Below are positions 36,815 through 48,029 of a stretch of DNA of 64,000 nucleotides, piece by piece. This stretch comes from Ailurus styani (lineage: Eukaryota; Chordata; Mammalia; Carnivora; Ailuridae): the NCBI GenBank assembly GCA_002007465.1, contig LNAC01000038.1:6434280-6498279 (forward strand). The letters run 5' to 3'. The notes beneath the pieces were generated by a model. It was not told the DNA's origin, ran no database searches, and saw nothing but the letters and a program-made list of their open reading frames with translations. A program made the position numbers and the translations under genes. Within the stretch, counting starts at the first letter, position 1. Every line of letters starts with the position of its first letter.

Positions 36815-36879
36815 GAATCATGGTAATGATTAGGAATGCTGTTAAACACTGATGAAGACTGACAGCATGTTATGATATT

Positions 36880-37030
36880 TCTTTTTTCTTTTTAATTAAC
36901 ATGTAATGTATTATTTGCCCCAGGGGTACAAGTCTGTGAATCATCAGGCTTACACATTTCACAGCACTCACCATAGCACATACCCTCCCCAGTGTCCATA
37001 CCCAGCCACCCTATCCCTCCCCACCCCCCA
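36880..37030 (-). repeat. L1-like fragment, minus orientation
   Basis: Contains GCCCCAGGGGTACAAGTCTG, TTCACAGCACTCACCATAGC and a C-rich end, common text of carnivoran L1 elements on the opposite strand. Confidence 0.6.
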
Positions 37031-37489
37031 GCAGAATGAAAAAGAGAAATACTTAGTGTGTTGGACTTTAGGGAATGAACAGTTGTATTTATTTCGTAGG
37101 TTGTATTTTTTTCATAAATGTACTGCACAGTTAATACTATTTAGTAATAAAAGTAGAAAGTAGTTTCTATGTTTTTTGTACTGATTTTATAATTATGTGT
37201 TTATAAAGATGGATTAAAAGATTATGATTTTTATGTTCCTCTGAATTTCCTGAAATATTTATAATTTTCACTTGTTCTCAAATAATTTAAATAAGTATTT
37301 TACTTTTATATTAAACAAAAATTAAAAATTAACTTACAGTGAAGCCTCAATGACAAATTTATTATATTTGTTATTTGTAGGCTTTGTCCTGTGTGATGTG
37401 AACTCTCCAAAGGCAGGGGCCCTGTCTGATTTTATTCAACATTTTATCTTTGAAGCCCAGCAGAGTTTCTAGCAGAAAGTCATGATGAG

Positions 37490-37715
37490 AATGAACATTT
37501 ACAGAATGCTTAAGGTAGGCTAGCCAGAATATTCAACCCTTAATTTACATGATTACTTTATTCTCATGAGAAGCATGAGATGAAGGCGTTGAGACATAGA
37601 GAGGTTGCTCATGGCAACACATCTAGAAGGTGATAGAGATAGAAAGTGATAGAGAAGGTGATAGAGATCAACCTAGCCTGTCTGAGGATAAAAGCACCGT
37701 TCTAACTACTTCACT
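37490..37715 (-). repeat. MIR-like remnant, minus orientation
   Basis: Layout of GAATGCTTAAGG, CCTTAATTTACATGATTAC, GAGACATAGAGAGGTTGC and AAAAGCACCGTTCTAACTAC follows the reverse MIR. Contains a small local GATAGAGA repetition (37630-37668). Confidence 0.55.
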
Positions 37716-38929
37716 AAGTGGCTTGTCTGGCATTGCGGCTATGATTAGACACATTATTGAACCCTAAGAAAGGACTTGGATTAAGTCCTAAAGGATTCAT
37801 TGGTGAGTTCTATGTGTGATTTGTGAAAACTACAGAGGGATTTCTTGTTGAGGAGATGGTGTGGGAGGGGAACTGGATAAGGTTTTGAGAGATCAGTTTG
37901 GGGAAATACCCAGTCCATGAGAAAGTGTGCATCAAACCCCACAAATTTACACAGTAGGAGTTTGCCTCGATGAAGATGAATGCATGCAAATATGGAAGGG
38001 TGACAGATAATCTTTAATCAAAGTATAATGACCACAAAAAATAAAAAATTATAAAAAGGTGGGATCTGCCATTAATATTTAAATCGGTGTATCCCATTTT
38101 CCTTCATATATATCCTTATATATCAGATTATGTGTTCTGATGAGAAGACACTAATGCACTTCAGATTCCAGCAATTGGAGTTATTTGATTTTAACTTTTG
38201 AAAAGGAGAGAAGCATGTGATTCTGAGAAACACAATGGAATATGGCATATGTTTTTGACAGAAAGAAGCGGGGTAGAGGGATAGAACAAGGAGAAGAATT
38301 GGTGAGAGAGGGAAAAAAAGAGACAATTAGGACAAAAATAAACAGGGAAAAGGGGACAGTATGGAGGAGAACATTGGAGGATACTACTGGGGAGAAGGGT
38401 AGGACAATAATAAATTTCATTTAATTTCATAAGGCTTATTTACCTTCGAAGTTAATAATAGCAGTTTTTTGTTTTTGTTTTGTTTTGTTTTTTAGCTCTG
38501 GTTTAAATAAAATCACTAGTAGAATGAAAATCATATTAGAATTAGATCATTGTGCATTACTTCATTTATAAAAGCATTCTTTATTATTTGATTATGTATG
38601 GGCTTTAACTCTTCGGATATGGGTTTCACATAGCTTGAAAACGTCCCCAAGTATCACCATTTAGTTTTTCTCTGTAATTATTTGTATAGGTAAAAATAGA
38701 GACAATCACATCTACAAAATTATACTGAGTTAATATTAATTTTCCTTTAAACAGAGTTATATACAACAAAAATATAATTTAAAAATATAAAATGCACACG
38801 CTTTTTATTTAGATACTTTGTACATTAATAGATCTAAAATTTTAATATAAATGCAGTCACTCCCCTTCCTGTTTTAGGATTTAACTTTATTGATAAGGGC
38901 ATTTGAATTAAGAAAATAAAATAAGGAAA

Positions 38930-39080
38930 AATGCTGTGGGGTAACTAACTGGGTGATGGGCATTAAGAAGGATACATGATGTTATGAGCACTTGTGTTTA
39001 TTGCAACTAATGAATCAATGAACACTATATCAAAAACTAATGATGTATTATGTGTTGTCTAATTGAATTTAAAAAAAAGA
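38930..39080 (+). repeat. L1 3' end fragment
   Basis: ACTGGGTGATGGGCATTAAG, ATGAGCACTTGTGTTTATTG and AACTAATGATGTATTATGTG before GAATTTAAAAAAAAG is the carnivoran L1 3' UTR end with its A-rich tail. Confidence 0.75.
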
Positions 39081-39327
39081 AAACTGCTGCTTTTGAGGAG
39101 TTACTAAGAATCCAATAAAATTAGAAATTTTTCATAGTAAGCACAAGTATTTTACAGTGGGGGAAAATACCAAGGCATTAAAATTATCCAGTTTTCCCTG
39201 CTTTTTATTAACCTTTTTTTTTTCTTTTTACAACTAGTATAGTAATAAATTGTGTGTTTTGGAGCAAGTCAGCTTAACTCTTTTGGGCTGATTTTTACTT
39301 ATTTATTAGAAGAGGTGTAATGTGTCT

Positions 39328-39330
<3 letters not shown>

Positions 39331-39366
<36 letters not shown>
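39331..39366 (+). repeat. (GT)n microsatellite
   Basis: 36 bases of uninterrupted GT repeats in intron 3; likely length-variable. Confidence 0.95.
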
Positions 39367-39370
<4 letters not shown>

Positions 39371-39510
39371 CGTACATTTATATTTAAAAATAGTCACCCA
39401 TACAAAGTCTATCTGTGGGTCAAACAGGAAGCAATTAATGCAGTGATGCCAGTCTTAGTAGTCATAATAACTATCCTCCATAAATAGGATCAAGATTTAC
39501 CTGTAGTTTT

Positions 39511-39685
39511 TATTTATTTATTACTACGATTTTATTGATTTATTTATTTGAGAGAGAGAGAATCTTAAACAGACTCCAAGCTGAGCGCAGAGCCCATCAC
39601 AGGGCTCCAAGCCAGGATCCTGAGCTCATGACCTGAGCCAAAACCAACATTCAACACTTAACTGCCTAGGCCCCCCCAGGTGCCC
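39511..39685 (-). repeat. CAN-SINE (older), minus orientation, with 21-bp target-site duplication
   Basis: CAAGATTTACCTGTAG at 39490-39510 and CAAGATTTACTTGTAG at 39686-39706 flank it, with GTTTTT following each. Body diverged, with a C-run before the head (CCCCCCCAGGTGCCCC). Confidence 0.92.
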
Positions 39686-40420
39686 CAAGATTTACTTGTA
39701 GTTTTTAAACCTTCTTTTATTAATATGAAAAGCTGCAACCAGAGCAATACAGCTACCTGCTATACGTTTCTTCTTTATTCAGTTTTGTTGGAATTGTAGG
39801 CACAGAGGCAATGCAATTGACAATGACCTAAATTCTCATTTTTAAGGCCTGCAATAACCAGAAATTGTACTGTGCACAATTTAAGCTTATATAAATGAAA
39901 TATAAATCACCTTACAGGAAGGGCTTTGCAGATAATCTGCAAGCCTTCTTCCATGTGTAAACTTATGTATTCTGTATTTTGTTATGGGTATTGAACAACT
40001 GAAGTCTTTTATTTTTCATAAAATATTCAAGTGCTTCTTCTAGTGCTAATGTTATTACATACTTGATACATATTAATAAAACAATTATATAGAATAGATT
40101 TGAATTAGATAGATGATAGAAATACACAGAGTAGAGAGATAATATTCCATTAAATGGAACAAAATAATATGGTGAAAGTACAGGTTATTTGACTTTCAAT
40201 ATTAATAGTCTGATAAGTAAATATTATGGTTTTTAAAATGAGGTAATTCTTTGAAAATTTTAAAGTTATTCAGATATAGATCAGTTATGAAAATGTGTCA
40301 TAGTCAAATACCTGTCATCGAAATTATACTTTTTATTCCTGTAGGTATATAAAATCTATTTCCAGAAGGATATATGAAAACTTTTGTACTATTAAGAGTC
40401 AAAATATCTAACAAAATAGA

Positions 40421-40580
40421 GGTGCCTGGGTGGCTCAGTCAGTCAAGCATCCAACTCTTGGTTTTGGCTCAGATGATTGTCTCAGGATCATAAGATCAAG
40501 GCTAAACCCTCAGTGCAAAATCTGCTTGGGATTCTTTCCCTCTTCCTCTCATTCCCCCCTGTTCCTCCCCCTGCTCACAT

Positions 40581-40618
<38 letters not shown>

Positions 40619-40655
40619 CCTCTCAAATAAATAAGTAAATAAAATCTTTTAAAAA
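40421..40655 (+). repeat. CAN-SINE (older subtype), plus orientation
   Basis: Head GGTGCCTGGGTGGCTCAGTC, then AAGCATCCAACTCTTGG (older subtype text), CT-rich middle and AAATAAATAAGTAAATAAAA tail. The open frames 40430-40630 (+) and 40549-40731 (-) are products of this SINE. Confidence 0.9.
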
Positions 40656-41569
40656 ATCTGGCAAAATAACATACATGAAGAATAAACAATAATGCTTTAT
40701 AAAAGTTAAGGTGTCTTAACCAGAAAACCATACTACTTCAGAATGCTCATCAATAGGAAGTTGAAATGGAGAGTATAATTTTAGATGTATCTTCATCTCA
40801 AATATAAGCCCATAAAGAGATCATGATATATATCTACCTTAGCCCACTGGTCGACCTATATGAACCAATCTAGTACTTTCCATGGAACTATACCAGGCTA
40901 GCAGATATTTTAAAATGTTAAAGAAAACACAACCACTCATATTTCATCCTAGGCTTTCTGATTTCATAGGACTCCTGTCTAATTTGATAACTCCTTTTCA
41001 TATTGTTGGCATGAATACCTGAAAAGGCAGTTGAACTGCACTTTTCTCAGATGAGATTTCAATTGAATTGAGAGGAAATAAGTTCTTTACAAACCCCTGG
41101 TTCTTCTGGCTAGATGACACACTTAGTTAAGAAATATTTTGTATCATTCACTCAGTAAAGGTGGATATAAGTTTGTTTTTCCTCATAAAGAAACCATTTT
41201 AGACTGAAATATGTATTAATTATAATAATTTCAAAGTTAATCACTGAAAACTGATTTTGAAATAATACTCAACTAAATAGTATCAACTTTTGAAAATCGG
41301 TTATATATTTTGGATATTATCGTAAGTTTATACCACTTCTTTTTTCATATGTTATGTCTTAGCTCTTATCTCATTAATAAATCTAAACTTACACATGCAG
41401 GTAAAAATTGCATAATAACAGATGGTATTTAAAATTGTGAGCAGCCTTAAAAATGAAACAATTATTTTCAGTTTGCATAATAAACTATTATACTATAGTA
41501 GAACACAGCTAAAATAACATTAAAAGACTTGGAATATTGTTATTATGCTACTAGGTTATTTGATCTTTA

Positions 41570-41720
41570 TTCAGTTGCTTAATCTTTCAGACTCCTGGGT
41601 TCCTAATTAACAGAATGGGGATTTAAAGTTCTATTTCCCATGCCTTCCACATGAAGTTGTTTCAATGATCAAATGAGATGATCAAAAGAAATTTGTCAAA
41701 TGCAAGCATTAGTTGTTATG
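41570..41720 (+). repeat. MIR-like remnant
   Basis: GTTGCTTAATCTTTCAGACTC, AACAGAATGGGGATTTAAAG and AATGATCAAATGAGATGATC follow the MIR core order. Diverged. Confidence 0.5.
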
Positions 41721-42178
41721 CAAAATAATGCAGGCAAAACTGTCCAAAACTGTCCAAAACTGCTGACACTATTTGATATCCCTTTTCTATTTCAGGCAAA
41801 AATATATTCAGCTTGACTGCCATTTGAGTGGCAGTTGAATAGAGGTGAAGATGTTGGTTGAAATGTAATGCAATAAGTGTTCTCAGTCATCGTATTTTTA
41901 GATCTTATTTTTAGGTATCATTTTAGGTATAAGTTAAAACATAGCAGGAATCATTAAAATGTATAAAACTGAAAATAATTAGAAGTAAGATAGTTAAAAC
42001 TAGTAGTTTTCAGTTATTTATAATTCTTTTTTTTAATCACCATATTTATTGAGTACCTTAGTTATATATAATTCTTATCTTGAAAGGGGCTACATACATT
42101 AACTGTATGTCCATAATAATCACATTAGCAAACCAACAAATAAAGACGTTAAGTTTACATGGATTAGCATATACCTAC

Positions 42179-42473
42179 CGACTCCAGACATTTCAGGAAC
42201 ACTGGCAGTGTATAAGTCTTTTGTGAATTTTGGCTCATTGTCATTGATATCATGGATCTTAATAATAAATTCAGATTCAGGTTCCACCTGCCGCCCAGTC
42301 TTTCTGTCTATAGCCTTGGCACGAAGAATGTATAGGGATTTTTCTTCTCTGTCTAATTTCTTTGCAGCATGAATATCTCCTGTATTTTCATCTATAACGA
42401 ATATACTGCCAGCCCCATCTCCTGTTAATATGTATTTTAAATTTCCGTCTCCTTTATCTTGGTCAGTGTGAAG
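42179..42473 (-). CDS. CDH9: CDH9 exon 3: most of EC1 and EC1-EC2 linker
   Basis: 295 bp, phase 0 in and phase 1 out. Acceptor TTCTGCCTCTCTGAAG, donor GTCG/GTAGGT. Encodes [80 protein letters not shown] and [23 protein letters not shown] and the HDINDNEP linker are the calcium motifs at the EC1-EC2 boundary. The strand-swap tryptophans that precede this exon in the protein are encoded by exon 2, outside the window. An in-frame open stretch continues upstream of the acceptor to about 42674, but that part is intron. Confidence 0.96.
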
Positions 42474-43389
42474 CTTCAGAGAGGCAGAAAAGAAGAGTTC
42501 TATAAATACATGCATTACTATTACAGAAAAAATTAATTTGGCACATATCAATTCATCTTCACATAATATCTTGGAAACAATGATTACCATGGTTATCTTA
42601 ATATTCAGTGTGAGAATGCTAAGCATTTTAGTTTTATCACTCAAAAATTTTAAATAATTATATTTACACATCATAAGTGGCTAAATTTAAAGTAAGATAA
42701 AAATGAATATATCTTTTGAAACCAAGTGTTGAATGGTTCAAAGATTTAAACATACAGTACAAAAACAAGAAAAAAAGATCCATAAATCTAGAACTTGCGT
42801 AGATATACTCCTGATTACATTTAACATCATTCAACTCAGAGAGATGATGTGAGACATTTGAACTTTTGATAAGTTTAGAATATATACCATAACTGTAAAC
42901 TGATTTTACCTCCCTTCAGTATGATATTGTTTGTAGATTCAGAGATTTTGTCTTCAGAGACACCAAGCAGAGAGAGGTAATTTTAATTTTAATTTCAAAG
43001 ATTCTTCTCTGAATTCTGAATTCTCTGAATTCTTCTTGTTTTGGAAAAGTACACTTTCAAACATGATCTCATTTATTTTGGAAGTTGACATATTTATAGG
43101 CATATTTAAAATCCAAGTGATATTAAAAAACACAGGGCTTTTCCACTGGCCATATAAGTATTTTTTTTCATAAATTATCTTTCTTCTTCTGATACATAAC
43201 CATCTTAAAAGTAGACCTCTTAATGTAGGAGACTGTCCACTGAGTACTTAAAACAGACAAATAGATCATGTATTTACAGAAATTTTTTCAAATCTTAACA
43301 TTTTTTCAAATCTAACACTATTCTGAAACTTGATTCTTAATTAACCTATTCCTGCCATGTTGTCTTTCATCATATACTTCACAATTCCC

Positions 43390-43800
43390 ATTACATCCTG
43401 GCTCCACCTATTTCTTTGATGTCCCATTCCATCTTTGAGTTATTTGACTATTTAAAAGTGTTTTTTTATAGTAGCCAAAATAAAAAACTTGGGATTCATA
43501 TTTTATTCCTCTTTACTTTTAATCCCCAAACTAAAATAATCATCTGCAGTTTTTTCTTCTCTGAAATCTCTTCCCCACTCACCTGTATGTCTCCATCTCT
43601 ATGACTATCACCCTGGTTTTTGTCTTCCATGATGTCTCTCTGGACCACTGTAGTAATCTCCTAATGGACAGCTGCCTCCCCTATCGCTCTACTCCAGACA
43701 ATTTTCCATTCTAAAGAAGGTGATTTTTTTACATTAAAAGTCTGGTCATGTTACCTCTTAACTTAAAAATCTTCAACAAAGTACGGTGCAACAGAAACAT
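43390..43800 (+). repeat. Ancient LINE-like remnant (L2 or old L1 3' region)
   Basis: GTAGTAATCTCCTAATGGAC, CTACTCCAGACAATTTTCCA and TCTGGTCATGTTACCTCTTA resemble a widespread old mammalian LINE 3' region. A similar but weaker stretch occurs at 63085-63260. Confidence 0.4.
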
Positions 43801-44404
43801 GAATCTGAAGTCTTACAAACCTGGGTTAGTGTCATGCAAATTTTTGTGTTATATTGGGTACACTGTGTGTGTATTTAATCTAAACTTACTCTGTTAAAAG
43901 GACATAGCATTCTTTTGAAAAATAATCTTCATTTTTATTATTGTTCTAATTGTTTGGACTCTACCACCTTATTTTTTTATCTTCCATAATCTCATCCTTG
44001 TCTCCAGAGTTATCTCTGCCACCTTTACCCACTTCATTATCATTCTGTATAGACTAATTGTATTATTTTGCCCAGTACTATCTTCTTCATTTTCAGAGGG
44101 CTTGTTTTCAGCTTTCATGCTTCATGTTTCCATATTTTCCTCTTACCCTTTAAAATACTCTTCCCTTCTCTGCTTTGTTTCCTATCTAAATATTTATCAT
44201 AACTCACTTAAAATAGGGATGACTTCTCTGATTCTGTAGATTAGAACAGATATGCCTGCTATGTAATTACAAAGCACATTTCAGTGTCCTATCATGATAC
44301 TTTTCACATTTGGTGAAATTACTTACCATGCCCACTAAACTGTAAAATCTTAAAGAGGAAGATTGATATTTTTCTTTTAAATTGCTAGGATTTCATTGAA
44401 GATG

Positions 44405-45975
44405 ACATAAAAATGGAAAGGGATTTCATGCTCACAATAGAAAGAAAAAATATTGTTAAATTGTATACACTATCCAAAGCAATCTACACATTTAATGTAA
44501 TCCCTATCAAAATACCACCAACACTTTTCACAGAGCTTGAGCAAGCAATGCTAAACTTTGTATGGAACCACAAAAGACTCCAACAGCTAAAGCAGCCTTG
44601 AAAAAGAAAAGCAAAACTGGAGATATCACAATTCCAGAGTTTGAGTTCTGTTACAAAGCTGTAGTAATCAAAACAATATGGTACCAGCACAAAAATAGAC
44701 ACATATCAGTGGAGCAGAATAGAAAACCCAGAAATGAATGCACAACTCTATGGTCAATTAATCTTCAACTAAGCAGTCAAGAATATCCAATGGGAAAAGA
44801 CAGTCTCTTCAATAAATGGTGTTGAGAAAACTGGACAGCAACATGGAGAGGAATGGAACTGGACGACTTTCTTACACCATACATAAAACAATTCAAATGG
44901 ATGAAAAACCTAAAACCATAAAAATCCTAGAGGAGAACATAGGCAGTAACTTCTTTGATGTTGGCCATAGCAACTTCTTACTAGATATGTCTCCTGAGGC
45001 AAGGGAAACAAAAGCCAAAGTAAACTGTTGTGACTTCATCAAACTAAAAAGCTTCTGCATAGTGAAAGAAACAATCAGTAAAACTAAAAGGCAACCTTTG
45101 AAATGGGAGAAAAGATATTTGAAAATGCCAGATCTGATAAAGGGTTAATATCCAAAATAATAAAAAAACTTATAACTCAACACCCAAAGAACAAATAATC
45201 CAATTTAAAAATAGGCAAGTGATATGAATAGACATTTTCCCAAAGAAGACATACAGATGGCTAACAGACACACGAAAAGATGCTCCACATTGCTCATCAT
45301 CAGGGAAATCAAATCAAAATAACAATGAGATATCACCTCACACCTGTCACAAAGGTTAAAATCAACAACACAAGAAACAGTAGGTGTTGGTGAGGATGTG
45401 AAGAAAGGGGAACCCTCTTGCAATATAGGTGGGAATGCAAACTGGTACAGCCACTCTGGAAAACAGTATGGAATTTCCTCAAAAATTTAAAAGTAGAAAT
45501 ATCTTGTGACCTATCAATTGCACTACTAGCTATTTACCCAAAGAATACGAAAATACTGACTCATAGGGATACATGTACCCTGATGTTTATAGCAGGATTG
45601 TCTGCAGTAGCCAAATTATGGGAAAAGCCCAAATGTCCATTGATTGCTAAATGGATAAAGAAGATGTGGGGTGTGTGTGTACCATATGATTTCCCTATAT
45701 GTGGAATTTAAGAAATTAAAGAACATGGGGGGAAAAGAGAGGAAAGCCAAGAAACAGACGCTTAATTATAAAGAACTAACTGATGGTTACCAGAGGGGAG
45801 GTGGATGAGGGGATGGGTAAAATAGGTGATGGGGATTAAGGAGGGCATTTGTTGTGATGAACATCTGGTGTTTTATGTAAGTGTTTTATGAATCACTAAA
45901 TTGTAAAACTGAAACTAATATAGTACTGCATGTTAACTAAACTGCAGTATAAATTAAAACTTGAAAAAATGTCAG
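44405..45975 (+). repeat. 5'-truncated L1 (ORF2 C-terminal part and 3' UTR), plus orientation
   Basis: Frame fragments carry the L1 ORF2 C-terminal text ([60 protein letters not shown]), split over several frames, so the copy is dead. The 3' UTR has GGTGATGGGGATTAAGGAGG and CTGAAACTAATATAGTACTG. Opposite to CDH9 transcription. Confidence 0.92.
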
Positions 45976-46105
45976 TGGAAATTTTACATAAATACACATG
46001 AATCAAAATTATTTTTAATTTTTTCTGTATACTTCCTTTTCAGTTTTCTGTGTATTTAACATAATGATAGTATGTCAACCTAAAAAAATAACCAGTTACT
46101 TTATT

Positions 46106-46277
46106 TTTTTGTTATTATTTGGCACAGAGAGATCAGATCACAAGTAGGCAGAGAGAGAGGAGGAAGCAGGCTCCCCGCTGAGCAGGGAGTCCAATGCGGG
46201 CCTCAATCCCAGGACCCTGAGATCATGACCTGAGCCGAAGGCAGAGGCTTTAACCCACTGAGCCACCCAGGCGCCCT
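46106..46277 (-). repeat. CAN-SINE, minus orientation, with target-site duplication
   Basis: CCAGTTACTTTATT at 46092-46105 and 46278-46291. Head GAGCCACCCAGGCGCCCT is intact; the tail is short and diverged (TTTTTGTTATTATTTGGC). Confidence 0.95.
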
Positions 46278-47234
46278 CCAGTTACTTTATTACCAGAATG
46301 AATGTATTTGGAAATAGCAGAACTCTAACAGGACAAACGAACTATGGCAAGCCATAGGCAAATCTGAGGAGACAAAGGGAAAGTCAGCTTTATTAAGTTT
46401 GAGGAAGAAATTGAGGAAGATTATTTTAAACAAAAGTCCATTGGAGAAGAACAAGAATTTGAGGTTGTGGCAGTTTCTCATTGGCTGCAAGTGGTGGTTA
46501 GTGTGCTGTTGCTGGAGCAGGAAGAGGTCTTCCTTCTTGTCGGTTATGTAGGCTGCAACCATTGGTAGGTGTGGGAGATATATTTTTATACCTTACTTAG
46601 ATATTCCAAATACCTATGGAAATCATTCACTTTTCAAACATTCTCTCCTCATTTAAAGTATTTTGAAGTCTGGAAAAATATTTAGCCAGCATGATAATCA
46701 TAATCACAACACTTTTCTCTGAATGATTTTATATTTGATTTTAAAAATTTCAAGGAAAATTCAGTATGAAAGTTGTGCTGCTTGGACTGAATATGGGGTC
46801 CAGAGAGAAATTAGTTACAGGGTTTCAGATTAAGTACATCATCTGAAAATACTGAATTTTATAAGATTTTCAGAATAAGTATGTTTTTAATTTTAATTAA
46901 AAATAAAATACTTGCAACAAAATGATAATGTTATTTTAGTCATTTCAATATTAAAATCATTATAATTTAGACTTATATTTTATTCCTACCTATTCCAATT
47001 CCTGCCATAATATTTTATCTGTCCTCTTTATTCTGTTCATTTAAATGCCATTTTAAAAGAATTATGTTACATAAAATCACACATTTTAAAGCAGGTCTTT
47101 ATACAATTTCATTTTAAGAATAAAAATTCACGATATTTATTTCCTCGTGCAAACTAAGAAAGAACAAAAAAAATACTGTCTTAAAGTACTGAAGTTTTTA
47201 GTCATGTACATTATTAATTTTAAATTATATATTT

Positions 47235-47536
47235 TTTTTTATTTTTTTTTTTTTTAAAGATTTTATTTATTCATTTGACACAGAGAGAGATTACAAGTAG
47301 GCAGAGAGGCAGGCAGAGAGAGGAGAGAGGAGGAAGCAGGCTCCCTGCTGAGCAGAGAGCCCGATGTGGGCCTCGATCCCAGGACCCTGGGATCATGACC
47401 TGAGCCGAAGGCAGCNCAGGCCCACATCCGGCTCCCTGCTCAGCGGGGAGCCTGCTTCCCCCTCTCTCTCTCTGCCTCCCTCTCTGCCTCCTTGTGATCT
47501 CTCTCCCTCTGTGAAATAAATAAATAAATAAATCAT
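47235..47536. repeat. Composite of two CAN-SINE halves in opposite orientation joined at an N
   Basis: Left part (47235-47415) is a minus-oriented SINE from tail to CCTGAGCCGAAGGCAGC. A single N (47416) follows. The right part (47417-47536) is a plus-oriented SINE from its middle to an AAATAAATAAATAAATAAAT tail. TAAATTATATATTT flanks the whole at 47221-47234 and 47537-47550. Both SINE heads are missing. Confidence 0.93.
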
Positions 47537-48029
47537 TAAATTATATATTTAGAGTTGTTAGAAGTCAATAGTAAAATCTATTGTACCGTAACCTAAATAT
47601 AAATAACCTCTTATTCATGAATCTGAAACTCAACAATTTTATAAGATCAATGAAAACAAAATAAAGTAGTAATATTGTGAATATTGCTTATATATTATAG
47701 AACAAAAGCCACATAAAATTCCTGAAGAAATATGAGTACCCAAATATATTTATTTTCTTTAGCTCTCAATGTACCAAGTAGTTCTCCCTCCCTGGAAGTA
47801 ACTTACTTGTCTCTTCTAAACTTCAATAAAACCCTGATAACACAATAAATCCTAGATAATGTTTTGAAATGCTATTATTTTCCAATAGTATCAGTTTTGT
47901 ATAGTGTCAACAGCATCATGGTTTTGCCAGCTACAGTTATTTTTAAGAAATTTGAAAAAAATAAACATGTACACTCAAAATAAGCTAAAAATTTAAATGA
48001 TGTCTGTGGTGTTTTAAGACATATACACC

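Larger units (their letters stand above)
34865..42178 (-). other. CDH9 intron 3
   Basis: 7.3 kb. Contains a 24-bp SINE remnant (36777-36800), an antisense L1-like fragment (36880-37030), a MIR-like piece (37490-37715), an L1 3' end (38930-39080), a (GT)n run (39331-39366), SINEs at 39511 and 40421 and a MIR-like piece (41570-41720). 34900-36700 and 40660-41560 show nothing recognisable. Confidence 0.85.

Noticed and set aside
39331..39366. GT repeats considered as CRISPR-like or regulatory arrays
   Set aside because: Simple dinucleotide microsatellites without spacers; CRISPR arrays do not occur in mammalian nuclear DNA. The same applies at 23800, 54281 and 57685.
7542..42473. Alternative assignment to CDH6, CDH10 or CDH12
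   Set aside because: The tail end (DSDRD), the [17 protein letters not shown] segment, the DVNNN linker and the EC1 text fit CDH9 as I recall it and differ from the CDH6 and CDH10 sequences I recall.
42474..42674. In-frame extension upstream of CDH9 exon 3
   Set aside because: The conserved exon begins at CTTCACACTGACC after a good acceptor (TTCTGCCTCTCTGAAG). The extension does not match any cadherin text and would not supply the signal peptide or prodomain.
44413..45148. Possible reverse-transcriptase-related gene
   Set aside because: It is the C-terminal end of L1 ORF2, broken over frames with stops, attached to an L1 3' UTR; a dead, 5'-truncated copy.
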